Below, piece after piece: positions 13,557 to 21,007 of a stretch of 47,457 bases of DNA (the stretch's first letter is position 1; the number at the start of each line of letters is the position of its first letter). Source of the DNA: a virus. Under the pieces are notes generated by a model, which did not search any database, was not told the origin of the DNA, and was given only the letters and a program-made list of their open reading frames with translations. The stretch spans positions 1 through 47,457 of IMG/VR virus record IMGVR_UViG_3300022539_000153; one strand, given 5' to 3'. Position numbers and translations under genes: made by a program.

Positions 13557-13817
13557 ATGAGCGATCTTTCTGAATTTAAACGGGGAATGGTGGGATTATT
13601 AAAGGTATTAGCACAGGAGAGTTTAGAGGGACAAAGATTAGATCACTATCAGTTGTATCAAACCATGCAAGAAATTGTAGAAAAATATGAGGTGCCTGTG
13701 GAAACATTCCATAGTCGGGCATCGTTCAACAATATAGATTTCAAGGAATTAGACGAAGAGACTACAGCTCGGATGATTTTAAGTTTTCTGAGGAAGGAAA
13801 ATAAAAATGATAGATAA
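13557..13817 (+). CDS. Hypothetical protein, tandem paralogue 1 (86 aa)
   Basis: An 86-residue protein with FKRGMVGLLKVLAQESLEG and RLDHYQLYQTMQEIVEKY, clearly related to the protein at 13927 (FKRGILGILKVLSFESL, RLDHYSLYKNMQDIVEKH). The ribosome site is weak (AGTAGGG). It is predicted all-helical; the function is unknown. Confidence 0.75.
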   Translation: MSDLSEFKRGMVGLLKVLAQESLEGQRLDHYQLYQTMQEIVEKYEVPVETFHSRASFNNIDFKELDEETTARMILSFLRKENKNDR

Positions 13818-13917
13818 AATATTAGAGATTGGTGAAGTATCATTTAGGATTTTGGGGCTTTCACTTATGGGAATAGGGGCAATTTTATACGTAATCAGTG
13901 TTTTAATTGGGGTATAA
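13807..13917 (+). CDS. Single-helix membrane peptide (36 aa)
   Basis: A 36-residue protein (MIDKILEIGEVSFR) with one transmembrane segment (ILGLSLMGIGAILYVISVLIGV), overlapping the upstream gene by 11 bases with GGAAGG upstream. It sits between two paralogues, so it may have been enclosed by their duplication. Confidence 0.6.
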   Translation: MIDKILEIGEVSFRILGLSLMGIGAILYVISVLIGV

Positions 13918-13926
13918 ATAGCAAAA

Positions 13927-14184
13927 ATGGAAAATAATAAAGTCGGGGCAATAAACTTCCAGGAATTTAAAAGGGGAATATTGGGAATATTGAAGGTATT
14001 GAGTTTTGAAAGTTTGAAAGCCCAACGACTAGACCATTATAGCTTGTATAAAAATATGCAAGATATCGTAGAAAAACATATAATTCCAAAGGATATTGAT
14101 TTGAAGGTATTTGAGGATGAGGAAGCATGGGCACGGATGATATTAAATTTTCCGAATAGTGAACAAGAAGTTTCTGAATTATAA
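13927..14184 (+). CDS. Hypothetical protein, tandem paralogue 2 (85 aa)
   Basis: An 85-residue paralogue of the 13557 protein with the same FKRG.LG.LKVL and RLDHY.LY..MQ.IVEK blocks and a shared ARMIL.F near the end. The pair looks like an old tandem duplication. The function is unknown. Confidence 0.75.
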   Translation: MENNKVGAINFQEFKRGILGILKVLSFESLKAQRLDHYSLYKNMQDIVEKHIIPKDIDLKVFEDEEAWARMILNFPNSEQEVSEL

Positions 14185-14211
14185 ATAAAATATGGATGGC
14201 GGGAGGAATAA

Positions 14212-14400
14212 ATGATAACAAAGGCTGGAATTAGAGAAATGAGGAGGGTTCATAATATTGGTAGTTGGAAGGAATGGAAAAAACTTTGTGACGGGTATAG
14301 CATTGATTCTTCTGAAGTTGCGTATTTCGAAGATGCGGATGGTTTTAGATTTAAGTATGTTGGTAGATATCCAGATAGCAAACAAAAAGTTTCTGAATAA
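14212..14400 (+). CDS. Hypothetical protein (62 aa)
   Basis: A 62-residue protein (MITKAGIREMRRVHNIGSW) with GGGAGGAATAA upstream. It is of mixed character, with a C-terminal beta segment (GFRFKYVGRYP). No family is recognised. Confidence 0.65.
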   Translation: MITKAGIREMRRVHNIGSWKEWKKLCDGYSIDSSEVAYFEDADGFRFKYVGRYPDSKQKVSE

Positions 14401-14408
14401 TAAACTGT

Positions 14409-14564
14409 CCCTTTCAAGGCCATGGATGGGTAAGCCACTATCTAGAACGAAAGGGTAATTGCTGGCTTTATGTGGTCGGTTTTCGGTAACGAAAATATGT
14501 AAAGTTGGCCAGCTTTCTAAAAATATTGAATGCGGAGTGGCTCTCAGAAATGAGAGAGGGAAAG
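14409..14564 (+). ncRNA. Candidate structured RNA with GNRA-capped hairpins
   Basis: This non-coding gap folds into several helices: CCCTTTC/GAAAGGG (14409-14415 with 14449-14455); GCTGG/CCAGC (14461-14465 with 14509-14513) enclosing CTTTAT/GTAAAG and a perfect TTTTCG-GTAA-CGAAAA hairpin (14480-14495); and CTCTCA-GAAA-TGAGAG (14541-14556). Two GNRA tetraloops on perfect 6-bp stems in one short gap suggest a functional RNA. I see no match to a riboswitch, hammerhead or group I core. Confidence 0.45.
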
Positions 14565-14619
14565 AATTAACAACCGAGAGAATCATTAGGGGTTAAGATG
14601 GTTGTTTTAAGAAAAAGTC

Positions 14620-14841
14620 ATGCAACACAATTGTAACTTTCGAGATGAAGATGGATGGAATTATTTTGAAGATGCAGTTGCAGAAGGTTTCATTGAATAC
14701 GATGATTGGTGGGATGCTTATTTGTGGTTTGCTTATATAGAAAGATCGTTTCTTAAATTTTTTAAAAAAAGATGGGGAAGAGTAGACATTTTAGTTTACT
14801 GTCCCTATTGTGGTGAAAAAATATTCAAGGAGAAACAATAA
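14620..14841 (+). CDS. Acidic protein with C-terminal zinc half-ribbon (73 aa)
   Basis: A 73-residue protein rich in Trp and acidic residues (EDGWNYFEDAV, YDDWWDAYLWF), ending with CPYCGEK. No clear ribosome site precedes the ATG. It follows the candidate RNA, which might influence its translation. The function is unknown. Confidence 0.65.
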   Translation: MQHNCNFRDEDGWNYFEDAVAEGFIEYDDWWDAYLWFAYIERSFLKFFKKRWGRVDILVYCPYCGEKIFKEKQ

Positions 14842-15311
14842 TGCCACGAAAGAAAACAGGAAGAGTAGGTAGTATATTACCTAAGAAAACAAAAGTAACT
14901 GGGCGTATTGGTGGGTCAGTAAAAGGAACATTACGACCACCACAAGTTGGAAGAGCAAGGGGAATATTGAAACCTCCGAAGTCACCATTTGGGGGAGGAC
15001 GAGTAGTTCCGAAACCAAGAGGTGGGCCACCGACTAGACCAAAGCCAGTAAAGTATGGTAGGCGTGTTACAAAAAAGCCAATATCTGGTGGGCCAGTAAA
15101 GAAAAAACCCATTGCAACAGGGCCAAGTAGATTTAAGTTCGCAACGCCCGGACAATCTGCGGCGGCGATGAAAAAAGCGAAGGCGGCGGGATATAAATTT
15201 CCAACAGGAAGACCCGCTGGACTTAGACTTATGGGTGCAGCAAAGCCAAGACCAAGAGGTGGGCCAGCAAAACGTAAAGTGAGACCAGTTAGACGCAAAC
15301 GAGCAAGGTAA
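14841..15311 (+). CDS. Extremely basic, DNA-condensing-like protein (156 aa)
   Basis: A 156-residue protein with about 30% Lys/Arg, many Pro and Gly, and no Asp or Glu at all. It contains KP, GRP and RGGPP runs and ends PVRRKRAR. The composition resembles histone H1 tails or protamines. Its place at the head of the structural genes suggests it is packaged with or condenses phage DNA. The start overlaps the previous stop (TAATG). The low-complexity frame also creates a long mirror frame on the other strand, which is not real. A function in DNA binding is inferred from composition only. Confidence 0.7.
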   Translation: MPRKKTGRVGSILPKKTKVTGRIGGSVKGTLRPPQVGRARGILKPPKSPFGGGRVVPKPRGGPPTRPKPVKYGRRVTKKPISGGPVKKKPIATGPSRFKFATPGQSAAAMKKAKAAGYKFPTGRPAGLRLMGAAKPRPRGGPAKRKVRPVRRKRAR

Positions 15312-15461
15312 GTGCCTGAAGCACTAAAGAAAAAGCTAAAAGCCCAAGCAAAGAAAAAGGGGTTTAGCAAGAAACGTACTGGTAGGTACGTCTATGGAAC
15401 TCTTCAAAAAGTAACTGATTGGAAACCAGGTAAAAAGAAACGAAAAAAGAGCAAAAAATGA
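15312..15461 (+). CDS. Small Lys-rich protein (49 aa, GTG start)
   Basis: A 49-residue protein (VPEALKKKLKAQAKKKGF) with GRYVYGTLQKV in the middle and a very basic tail (GKKKRKKSKK). I have seen similar small YGT-containing basic proteins near phage head genes, but cannot name the family. AAGG lies upstream of the GTG; its stop overlaps the next start (ATGA). Confidence 0.65.
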   Translation: MPEALKKKLKAQAKKKGFSKKRTGRYVYGTLQKVTDWKPGKKKRKKSKK

Positions 15462-15613
15462 AAGAAGAAATGCGTTATATTACTTATGAAGAACAGAAAT
15501 TATATGAAAAACTTGCAGTAAAATATGGTATAAACGGTTATTCACCCATTACATTCATGATTCGTCAAAAAAACGATAATGCCAAAAAAAAAGAAAATAA
15601 CGACCAAAGCTAA
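15458..15613 (+). CDS. Hypothetical protein (51 aa)
   Basis: A 51-residue protein (MKEEMRYITYEEQKLYEK), coupled to the previous gene by ATGA and overlapping the portal start by 35 bases. The second half (YGINGYSPITFMIRQK) is mixed. No family is recognised. Confidence 0.6.
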   Translation: MKEEMRYITYEEQKLYEKLAVKYGINGYSPITFMIRQKNDNAKKKENNDQS

Positions 15614-18545
15614 AGTAGAGGTGGTAACCAAGAGTAGTGTGGAAGGATTCAGAGGTGGAATGCGGTTGGATTTAGACCGCAAAATGAAAGACCACAGCGG
15701 ACAGACTCTAAGGGAAGTTCTTGTCAACCATTTTGTTGATGTATTAGAGCAGGAAATAGAAAATCAGGCTCCAAGATTAAAGAAGATTCGCAAATGGAAC
15801 AAGATGTATCGTGGAGAAAGAGACCCGAAGTCTTCGCCTTGGGTAAATTGTTTCTCTAAAGATACTGAGGTTTTGTCTGATGGTGGGTGGACATTGGTAT
15901 CAGATGTTCGTGTTGGTGAAAGATTATTGTCTATGAATCCGATTGGTGGGGAAAGTGGGTATCGTGCGGTAACTGAAAAATCTTGTACTTATCATGGTGT
16001 TTTAAAACATATATATAACGAAACGGTAGATTTTATGGTAACTCCAGACCACAAAATGGCAGTGTATAAGGGTGAATCGAAATCGGAGTTTAAATTTGTA
16101 TTGGCGAGTGATTTAAATGCTGGGCATAAAATTCCCCTTGTTTCTCAGTGGAAAGGCAAGAATGCCGACTTAATTTTTGGGTTATCTCCGTTGGATGCGG
16201 TTAGTTTTTTAGGTTGGTATATAGCAGAGGGGTGGACATTTAAGAGTGGTACTATTGGTATTGCACAGAAAGATAAGGCACATAGATATACCATCCATAA
16301 ATTATTGAATCGGCTTGGCTTTAAATATTCTAGTAGCTCGAAGGGATTTTTGGTTTCTGCAAAGAGTGTGCCGTTACAATTTAGACGGCTTTTGAAGCGA
16401 CTTGGTAAGAGTGAAGATAAATATATTCCTCGTTTCTTTTTGGATTTAGAGTCAGAATATTTGATTGAATTATTAGATGCGTTATTAGCTGGCGATGGGC
16501 ATATACGGTTTAGGTATGATAGAAATTTTCCTAAGGCGGCGTATTTTACCACATCTAAACAGTTGGCAGACGACGTACAAGAATTGGCACAAAAAATAGG
16601 ATTGCGAGCATCTATTAAAATTGAAGATAAGCGAGGGCAAATTTGTGTTAGCGACCGATTTCGCTTAGGAGTTATAAGAAAAAAACTCTATCGGATTTAT
16701 ATTCTATTTAAAAAACAAGCGAAAATTTCAAGAACGCAAGTTGATGATATTGGTTACAATGATTTTGCGTATAACTTTACAGTGCCTCCATATCATTCTG
16801 TTTATGTGCGAAGAAATGGTAAGGCAGCATGGTGTGGGCAATGTGCTAACGTGGCGATTCCAGTATCTCGGTCTAATGCAGATGCAATTTCTGTCCGTGT
16901 TATTGAAGCAATCTGGGGCAAGACTAAGATGGCACTATTTAAGGCTATGGACGGAAGGCTTGTTGGGCTTGATAAAGAGATGGAGGATTGGTTTAACTGG
17001 TATCAGAAAAGCATTCTGGACTTTCAGGGTAAGTTACTTTCTCCAGTCTTACAATGCGTTAATACTGGTACAGGGCTTGTAAAGTTAGACTGGTTGATTA
17101 AACGCAGGACAGTTTACAGATATGCGAATGCAGATGAAGTTGATAATAAAAATATCCCGAAATATCCGATATATAAAAGTGAAACACCTGGTATAAAAGA
17201 GGTTATAACAGAAAATAATGGTCCACAGATTTATCCATTAGACAGAGAAGATTTTATAATTTCCTCGGATGCTCGAAGTATACAGGATGCGTATATTGTT
17301 GGGTTTCAGAACAGGATGCGGAAACCCCAGATTAGATTGAAAGAAACACAGGGTTTGTATTTTAAAGGTACTACTAATAATATTTTTCCACAGTCAGAAG
17401 AAGATGAGACGATTAAAGCTAAGGTTAAGTCTGAAAGTAAAGAGTTGGAATATGTTGTAGACGAGAGTAAACCTATACGAATTTGGGAACTTTGGGTTAG
17501 GTTTGACGTGGATGAGGACGGTGAGGAGGACGACATCGTTCTTACGATACACAAAGAAAGCAACACTATTTGTGATGCAATTTACAATCCGATTTTTAAG
17601 GGCTTTAGACCGTTTATTGATTATGTATTTTATCCAAGCGAGTATCATTTTGATGGTGAAGGGGCTATGGAGATACTTGAGAAGCCTCAAATTGAGTTGG
17701 ATGGTCTACATAATCGAAGATTAGATAGATTAACAATGCTTAATTGCCCAGAAACATTTATAAAACAAGGGTCTGGGATAGACGATTATAAAAGGTCGCC
17801 TGGAAAGGTTACGGTAGTACGGGGAGAACTTGAGACTTCAATTAAGGAACTTGAGGCACATGATATTTATCCATCAACATTTAGAGAAGAAGATATGCTG
17901 GCCAGTTATATGGATAGAGCAGTGGGTATAACGCCTGCTGTTATGGGTATTTCTACAGCAGAACGACCAGTAGCCAGGGAAACATTCGCTTTACAGCAAG
18001 AAGCAAATAAGAAGTTTGCGTTTGGAATAAACAATATAGTCCGCAGGATTTCAGATACAATATATATGTTACTTGAGATGATGGCTCAGTATCAGCCTGA
18101 GTACAGATATAAAGTTCGGCAAGGTGAGGAGTTCCAAGAAAAGACCGTTAATTTTCCTGGTTGGATGGTTAGAGACTCTTTACAGATTGAGTGTATTGCA
18201 GCGAGTGCAATGCTTAATCAGGAGGTACGGCGAGAAAAAGAACTTACTTTATATCAGTTATTGTCTGACTATTACACAAAAACAGCGGGGATGGTACAAG
18301 CTGTGTGCGATCCGTCTTTACCACCAGATTTTAAGAAATTTCTTATCAGTGTAGTGGAGAAAGGGGACAGACGAATTGAAAAAATTCTTGATGACTTTGA
18401 CGAAAGGGATTCCGAACAATATCTGGTAAATATTAATGAGGTTATAGACGTGGATGCGAACCTAAATCCTCCTCCGCCACCTCAGATGCCACCTGGACAG
18501 CCTCCAACAATGCCAGGGGGACAGCAAGGTGGGGGGCGTATGTAA
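15579..18545 (+). CDS. Portal protein containing an in-frame intein
   Basis: A 988-residue precursor. Residues 1-90 and 422-988 form a P22-type portal of 657 residues after splicing; the portal forms the dodecameric DNA gate at one head vertex. Support includes KWNKMYRGERDPKSSPWVN joined to CANVAIPVSRSNADA, EGAMEILEKPQIELDGLHNRR, and a Pro/Gly-rich tail (PPPPPQMPPGQPP). Residues 91-421 are an intein (separate entry) that must be removed for function. The ribosome site is poor and the start overlaps the preceding gene by 35 bases. The scaffold and capsid genes follow within 6 kb. Confidence 0.9.
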   Translation: MPKKKKITTKAKVEVVTKSSVEGFRGGMRLDLDRKMKDHSGQTLREVLVNHFVDVLEQEIENQAPRLKKIRKWNKMYRGERDPKSSPWVNCFSKDTEVLSDGGWTLVSDVRVGERLLSMNPIGGESGYRAVTEKSCTYHGVLKHIYNETVDFMVTPDHKMAVYKGESKSEFKFVLASDLNAGHKIPLVSQWKGKNADLIFGLSPLDAVSFLGWYIAEGWTFKSGTIGIAQKDKAHRYTIHKLLNRLGFKYSSSSKGFLVSAKSVPLQFRRLLKRLGKSEDKYIPRFFLDLESEYLIELLDALLAGDGHIRFRYDRNFPKAAYFTTSKQLADDVQELAQKIGLRASIKIEDKRGQICVSDRFRLGVIRKKLYRIYILFKKQAKISRTQVDDIGYNDFAYNFTVPPYHSVYVRRNGKAAWCGQCANVAIPVSRSNADAISVRVIEAIWGKTKMALFKAMDGRLVGLDKEMEDWFNWYQKSILDFQGKLLSPVLQCVNTGTGLVKLDWLIKRRTVYRYANADEVDNKNIPKYPIYKSETPGIKEVITENNGPQIYPLDREDFIISSDARSIQDAYIVGFQNRMRKPQIRLKETQGLYFKGTTNNIFPQSEEDETIKAKVKSESKELEYVVDESKPIRIWELWVRFDVDEDGEEDDIVLTIHKESNTICDAIYNPIFKGFRPFIDYVFYPSEYHFDGEGAMEILEKPQIELDGLHNRRLDRLTMLNCPETFIKQGSGIDDYKRSPGKVTVVRGELETSIKELEAHDIYPSTFREEDMLASYMDRAVGITPAVMGISTAERPVARETFALQQEANKKFAFGINNIVRRISDTIYMLLEMMAQYQPEYRYKVRQGEEFQEKTVNFPGWMVRDSLQIECIAASAMLNQEVRREKELTLYQLLSDYYTKTAGMVQAVCDPSLPPDFKKFLISVVEKGDRRIEKILDDFDERDSEQYLVNINEVIDVDANLNPPPPPQMPPGQPPTMPGGQQGGGRM
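15849..16841 (+). mobile_element. LAGLIDADG intein in the portal protein (331 aa)
   Basis: Precursor residues 91-421. Block A starts at C91 (CFSKDTEVLSDGGW). Block B carries T155 and H158 (VTPDHKM). The LAGLIDADG endonuclease motifs are FLGWYIAEG (210-218, acidic E217) and LLAGDGHI (302-309, D306). Block F is FTVPPYHSVYV, and the end is WCGQ followed by C422. The C-terminal residue is Gln421 instead of the usual Asn, and the penultimate residue is Gly420 instead of His, an unusual variant. The endonuclease would cut intein-free portal genes and spread the element. Confidence 0.9.
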
Positions 18546-18779
18546 ATGGAAAGACACGAATATAATAGGACTTTGCAAATATATTCGTTGCTTTCTAAAT
18601 TATATTCGCTTACCAGGGGACTATATGCTTGGGATGCGAGGATTAAACAATGGATGCCAGTAAAGAATTTTACCGCACAGTTTGAAGTTGTAATAAAAAC
18701 AGCCGAGGATTTAAAACGACATAAAGTCATTGAGTTTTTGATGGGGCAAGTTAAAAATCTTCAGGTTCCGAAAAGATAA
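18546..18779 (+). CDS. Hypothetical protein in head operon (77 aa)
   Basis: A 77-residue, mainly helical basic protein (MERHEYNRTLQIYSLLSK) directly after the portal stop. It has no clear ribosome site and is probably translated by coupling. It may be a head-assembly accessory; no family is recognised. Confidence 0.7.
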   Translation: MERHEYNRTLQIYSLLSKLYSLTRGLYAWDARIKQWMPVKNFTAQFEVVIKTAEDLKRHKVIEFLMGQVKNLQVPKR

Positions 18780-19238
18780 ATGCCAAAGAAAGGATATAAA
18801 CAAACGAAAGAACATAGGAGAAAGCTAGGGATAGCATACAAGGGCCGAAAAAATGCTATGCTTGGCAAATATCACACTGAGGAGACTAAGCGAAAAATCG
18901 GTGAGGCAAGTAAGGGCAGGGTGCATTCAGAGGAAACAAGGGCAAAAATGAGTAAGGCTCATAGAAAACGACCCTCTGGAATGTTGGGGAACCACCATTC
19001 GAATGTAACGAAGATAAAATTACGGGAAATAAGCAATGGGAAAAATAGTTCGAATTGGCAAGGTGGAAAAGAGACATATTGGCGTAACCAGTCTCGCAGA
19101 GTTTGGGAGAAATATTGGCATGAGTATATACCAACTGGATACCTGATTCATCATGTAGATGAAACTATTGAGAACTATGATATTTGCAATTTAGCATTAT
19201 TAACTCATAGTGGGCATCAGGGAATTCATAGGAAATAA
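18780..19238 (+). CDS. HNH homing endonuclease with NUMOD3 repeats (HNH-2)
   Basis: A 152-residue free-standing endonuclease. Residues 1-80 contain NUMOD3-like DNA-binding repeats (TKEHRRKLGIAYKGR, TEETKRKIGEASKGR, SEETRAKMSKAHRKR). The C-terminus is an HNH nuclease with LIHHVD, ICNLALLT and GHQGIH. Its nuclease half (NWQGGKETYW through NLALLT) closely matches HNH-1 at 5950, while the N-termini are unrelated. It sits between two intact head genes, so it appears to be a mobile insertion that left the reading frames whole. Confidence 0.85.
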   Translation: MPKKGYKQTKEHRRKLGIAYKGRKNAMLGKYHTEETKRKIGEASKGRVHSEETRAKMSKAHRKRPSGMLGNHHSNVTKIKLREISNGKNSSNWQGGKETYWRNQSRRVWEKYWHEYIPTGYLIHHVDETIENYDICNLALLTHSGHQGIHRK

Positions 19239-19240
19239 AA

Positions 19241-19492
19241 ATGGAAGCAAATAAATTAAATTTATTGGTTTTAGATAGAGAGAAGATGGAGAAAAACTCG
19301 TTCTGGAAACTGTTAGTGGATAAAGCGAAAGAACAGCGACATATTGCATTGGGAATGCTAGAAACTGGAATTAGTCTTCCTATAGATAAAATAAGGTATT
19401 ATCAAGGTCAGTTGACAATGTGGCAATTATTTAAAGAGTTGCCAGATTTGGTTCTTGATGATTTGAGTAAAGAAGAAGAAACGAAGGGATAA
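19241..19492 (+). CDS. Hypothetical protein in head operon (83 aa)
   Basis: An 83-residue helical protein (MEANKLNLLVLDREKMEK) with an acidic C-terminus (DLSKEEETKG). It lies between HNH-2 and the scaffold gene. No family is recognised. Confidence 0.7.
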   Translation: MEANKLNLLVLDREKMEKNSFWKLLVDKAKEQRHIALGMLETGISLPIDKIRYYQGQLTMWQLFKELPDLVLDDLSKEEETKG

Positions 19493-19533
19493 TCTGTAAT
19501 CTTGCAGACCCCTGAAATTTAGAGGATAAAAAT

Positions 19534-20430
19534 ATGTCAAACGGTAAAACGGGACAATCTTCTGATTTACCTCCTGATAAGGATGTAAATCTAAAGACCC
19601 CTGCTGACCAAAAGAGTGCGAAGCCATTACCCCCTGACAAAAAATCTGGTGCTAAACCAGACAAATACGAAGGGAAAAGTACCGAGGAGCTTCGTGATAT
19701 TTTAACAGAGCAGGAAAAGGCAATGGGGAAATTGTCGGAAAAAGTTGACCAGTTCAAAGGTGATGTGGATTATTGGCGGACAAAAGCTGATGCAACCGAT
19801 AGGGATAGGCAGTTGTACGGTGCTGGTACACAAACTAGTACACTACAACCTAATATTCCTGGCACTCAGCAACAGGGACAATCTCAATTTGATTGGGAAA
19901 AACCCGCAGAGTCCGTTGGTAGTGTTGTTGACCAGAGATTGGCTCAACGGGATCAAATGTATGCTCAGGAGCAAGTTGGTCGGGTTGTTGATGAGGCGAA
20001 GGTAGCTTTTAATGTTGGATATGAGAATGCAAAGCGTTCTAATCCAAGATTATTTGAGGGCAAAGATTTTGAGCGAGAAGTAGTTGACTTTATGTACAAC
20101 TATTACGCTCCATTTGCCTCGAAAGGCATACCAGTTGCTCATTATTTGAATAACCCAAAAACTTGGGTTCGAGTTGCTCAAAACAAGCGACTTGAACGCA
20201 ATGAATATGACAGGCTTCAACCTGAACAGATTATTCCCGTATCTCCGACAGGAACCCAGATACCTAATCAAGCTAAACCACAGAGTCCTGAAGAGAAACC
20301 AATAGACCTTTCGCCTGGTGCGAAACAAATGGTTGGTTGGTTTAAGGAAAAGGGCTATGTGAAAGGTGAAGAAGAAGCTGCTGAGATGGTTCGGGAAGAA
20401 CGGGAAGAAAAAGCGAAGAGGGAGGAGTAA
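19534..20430 (+). CDS. Putative head scaffolding protein
   Basis: A 298-residue hydrophilic protein with an N-terminal Pro/Asp/Lys-rich disordered region, a coiled coil (about residues 50-85, EELRDILTEQEKAMGKLSEKVDQ) and a highly charged helical C-terminus (EEEAAEMVREEREEKAKREE). That composition and its place between portal and capsid genes fit a scaffold that guides procapsid assembly. Called mainly from position and composition. Confidence 0.65.
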   Translation: MSNGKTGQSSDLPPDKDVNLKTPADQKSAKPLPPDKKSGAKPDKYEGKSTEELRDILTEQEKAMGKLSEKVDQFKGDVDYWRTKADATDRDRQLYGAGTQTSTLQPNIPGTQQQGQSQFDWEKPAESVGSVVDQRLAQRDQMYAQEQVGRVVDEAKVAFNVGYENAKRSNPRLFEGKDFEREVVDFMYNYYAPFASKGIPVAHYLNNPKTWVRVAQNKRLERNEYDRLQPEQIIPVSPTGTQIPNQAKPQSPEEKPIDLSPGAKQMVGWFKEKGYVKGEEEAAEMVREEREEKAKREE

Positions 20431-20916
20431 ATGGCTGACACTTTAAAAGATATTGATATTATTGATATGGAACGGTCTATTGTAGACGAAGAGCGGTCTG
20501 AACCTGAAAATGGTTTATACTTCTTTAAGGAAAAAGTATCTATAACTGATGAATCCTATAAAGATGCTAGTACTTGTCCTCCTGATGTTCTGAAATGGGG
20601 TAGAATGACAGAAGATGGTCGTCAGATAAGGAAATGGCGGTTAGTGTTTCATTATGATTTTGTTGTGCATAAAGAAGACCCATATTATCCAGAGGGTGCT
20701 GAATTAGATGGCGAAGGACACTGGATATTTGGGGACGCAATTTTGATGAAGTGTCCACTCGAGTTACATATGCAACGGAAGCAGAAAGATATAAAACGGT
20801 CTGAAGATGATGTAAAAGCTAAGGCTAGACAGTTTAGAACGAGTGTAGCAAAAGATGTAAAAGATGCTGCTATGTCTGCTGAAGAAATAGAACAATACCT
20901 TACTTCAAAGGACTAA
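20431..20916 (+). CDS. Hypothetical head-operon protein (161 aa)
   Basis: A 161-residue acidic protein (MADTLKDIDIIDMERSIVDE) that starts directly after the scaffold stop. The central part (CPPDVLKWGRMTEDGRQIRKW) is beta-like and the C-terminus is helical. It is probably a minor head protein; no family is recognised. Confidence 0.7.
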   Translation: MADTLKDIDIIDMERSIVDEERSEPENGLYFFKEKVSITDESYKDASTCPPDVLKWGRMTEDGRQIRKWRLVFHYDFVVHKEDPYYPEGAELDGEGHWIFGDAILMKCPLELHMQRKQKDIKRSEDDVKAKARQFRTSVAKDVKDAAMSAEEIEQYLTSKD

Positions 20917-20939
20917 ATAGACGCTATTTCTTTTCACTT

Positions 20940-20983
20940 AGTACTATCAAGTAGTACTTCACCTGGTCATACTTTGGTATGAC
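20940..20983 (+). promoter_or_regulatory. Two perfect hairpins upstream of capsid genes
   Basis: AGTACTA-TCAAG-TAGTACT (20940-20958) and GTCATAC-TTTG-GTATGAC (20966-20983) are perfect 7-bp stems only seven bases apart. They are bracketed by direct repeats of GACTAAATAGA (20911-20921 and 20981-20991). No T-run follows, so they may be RNA-processing or stability elements before the capsid genes. Confidence 0.6.
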
Positions 20984-21007
20984 TAAATAGAAACAAGATA
21001 GAGAAAA

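Noticed and set aside
14409-14564. Hammerhead ribozyme or group I intron
   Set aside because: The CUGAUGA...GAAA core and the group I P7-type core are absent, and the neighbouring genes are not split.
14179-14586. 135-residue minus-strand frame across the structured RNA
   Set aside because: Antisense to a coupled plus-strand gene and a region of strong RNA hairpins, with no ribosome site.
14825-15370. 181-residue open frame on the minus strand
   Set aside because: It is the mirror of the Lys/Arg/Pro-rich gene at 14841; the biased codons keep the opposite strand open. No ribosome site, and it runs against the operon.
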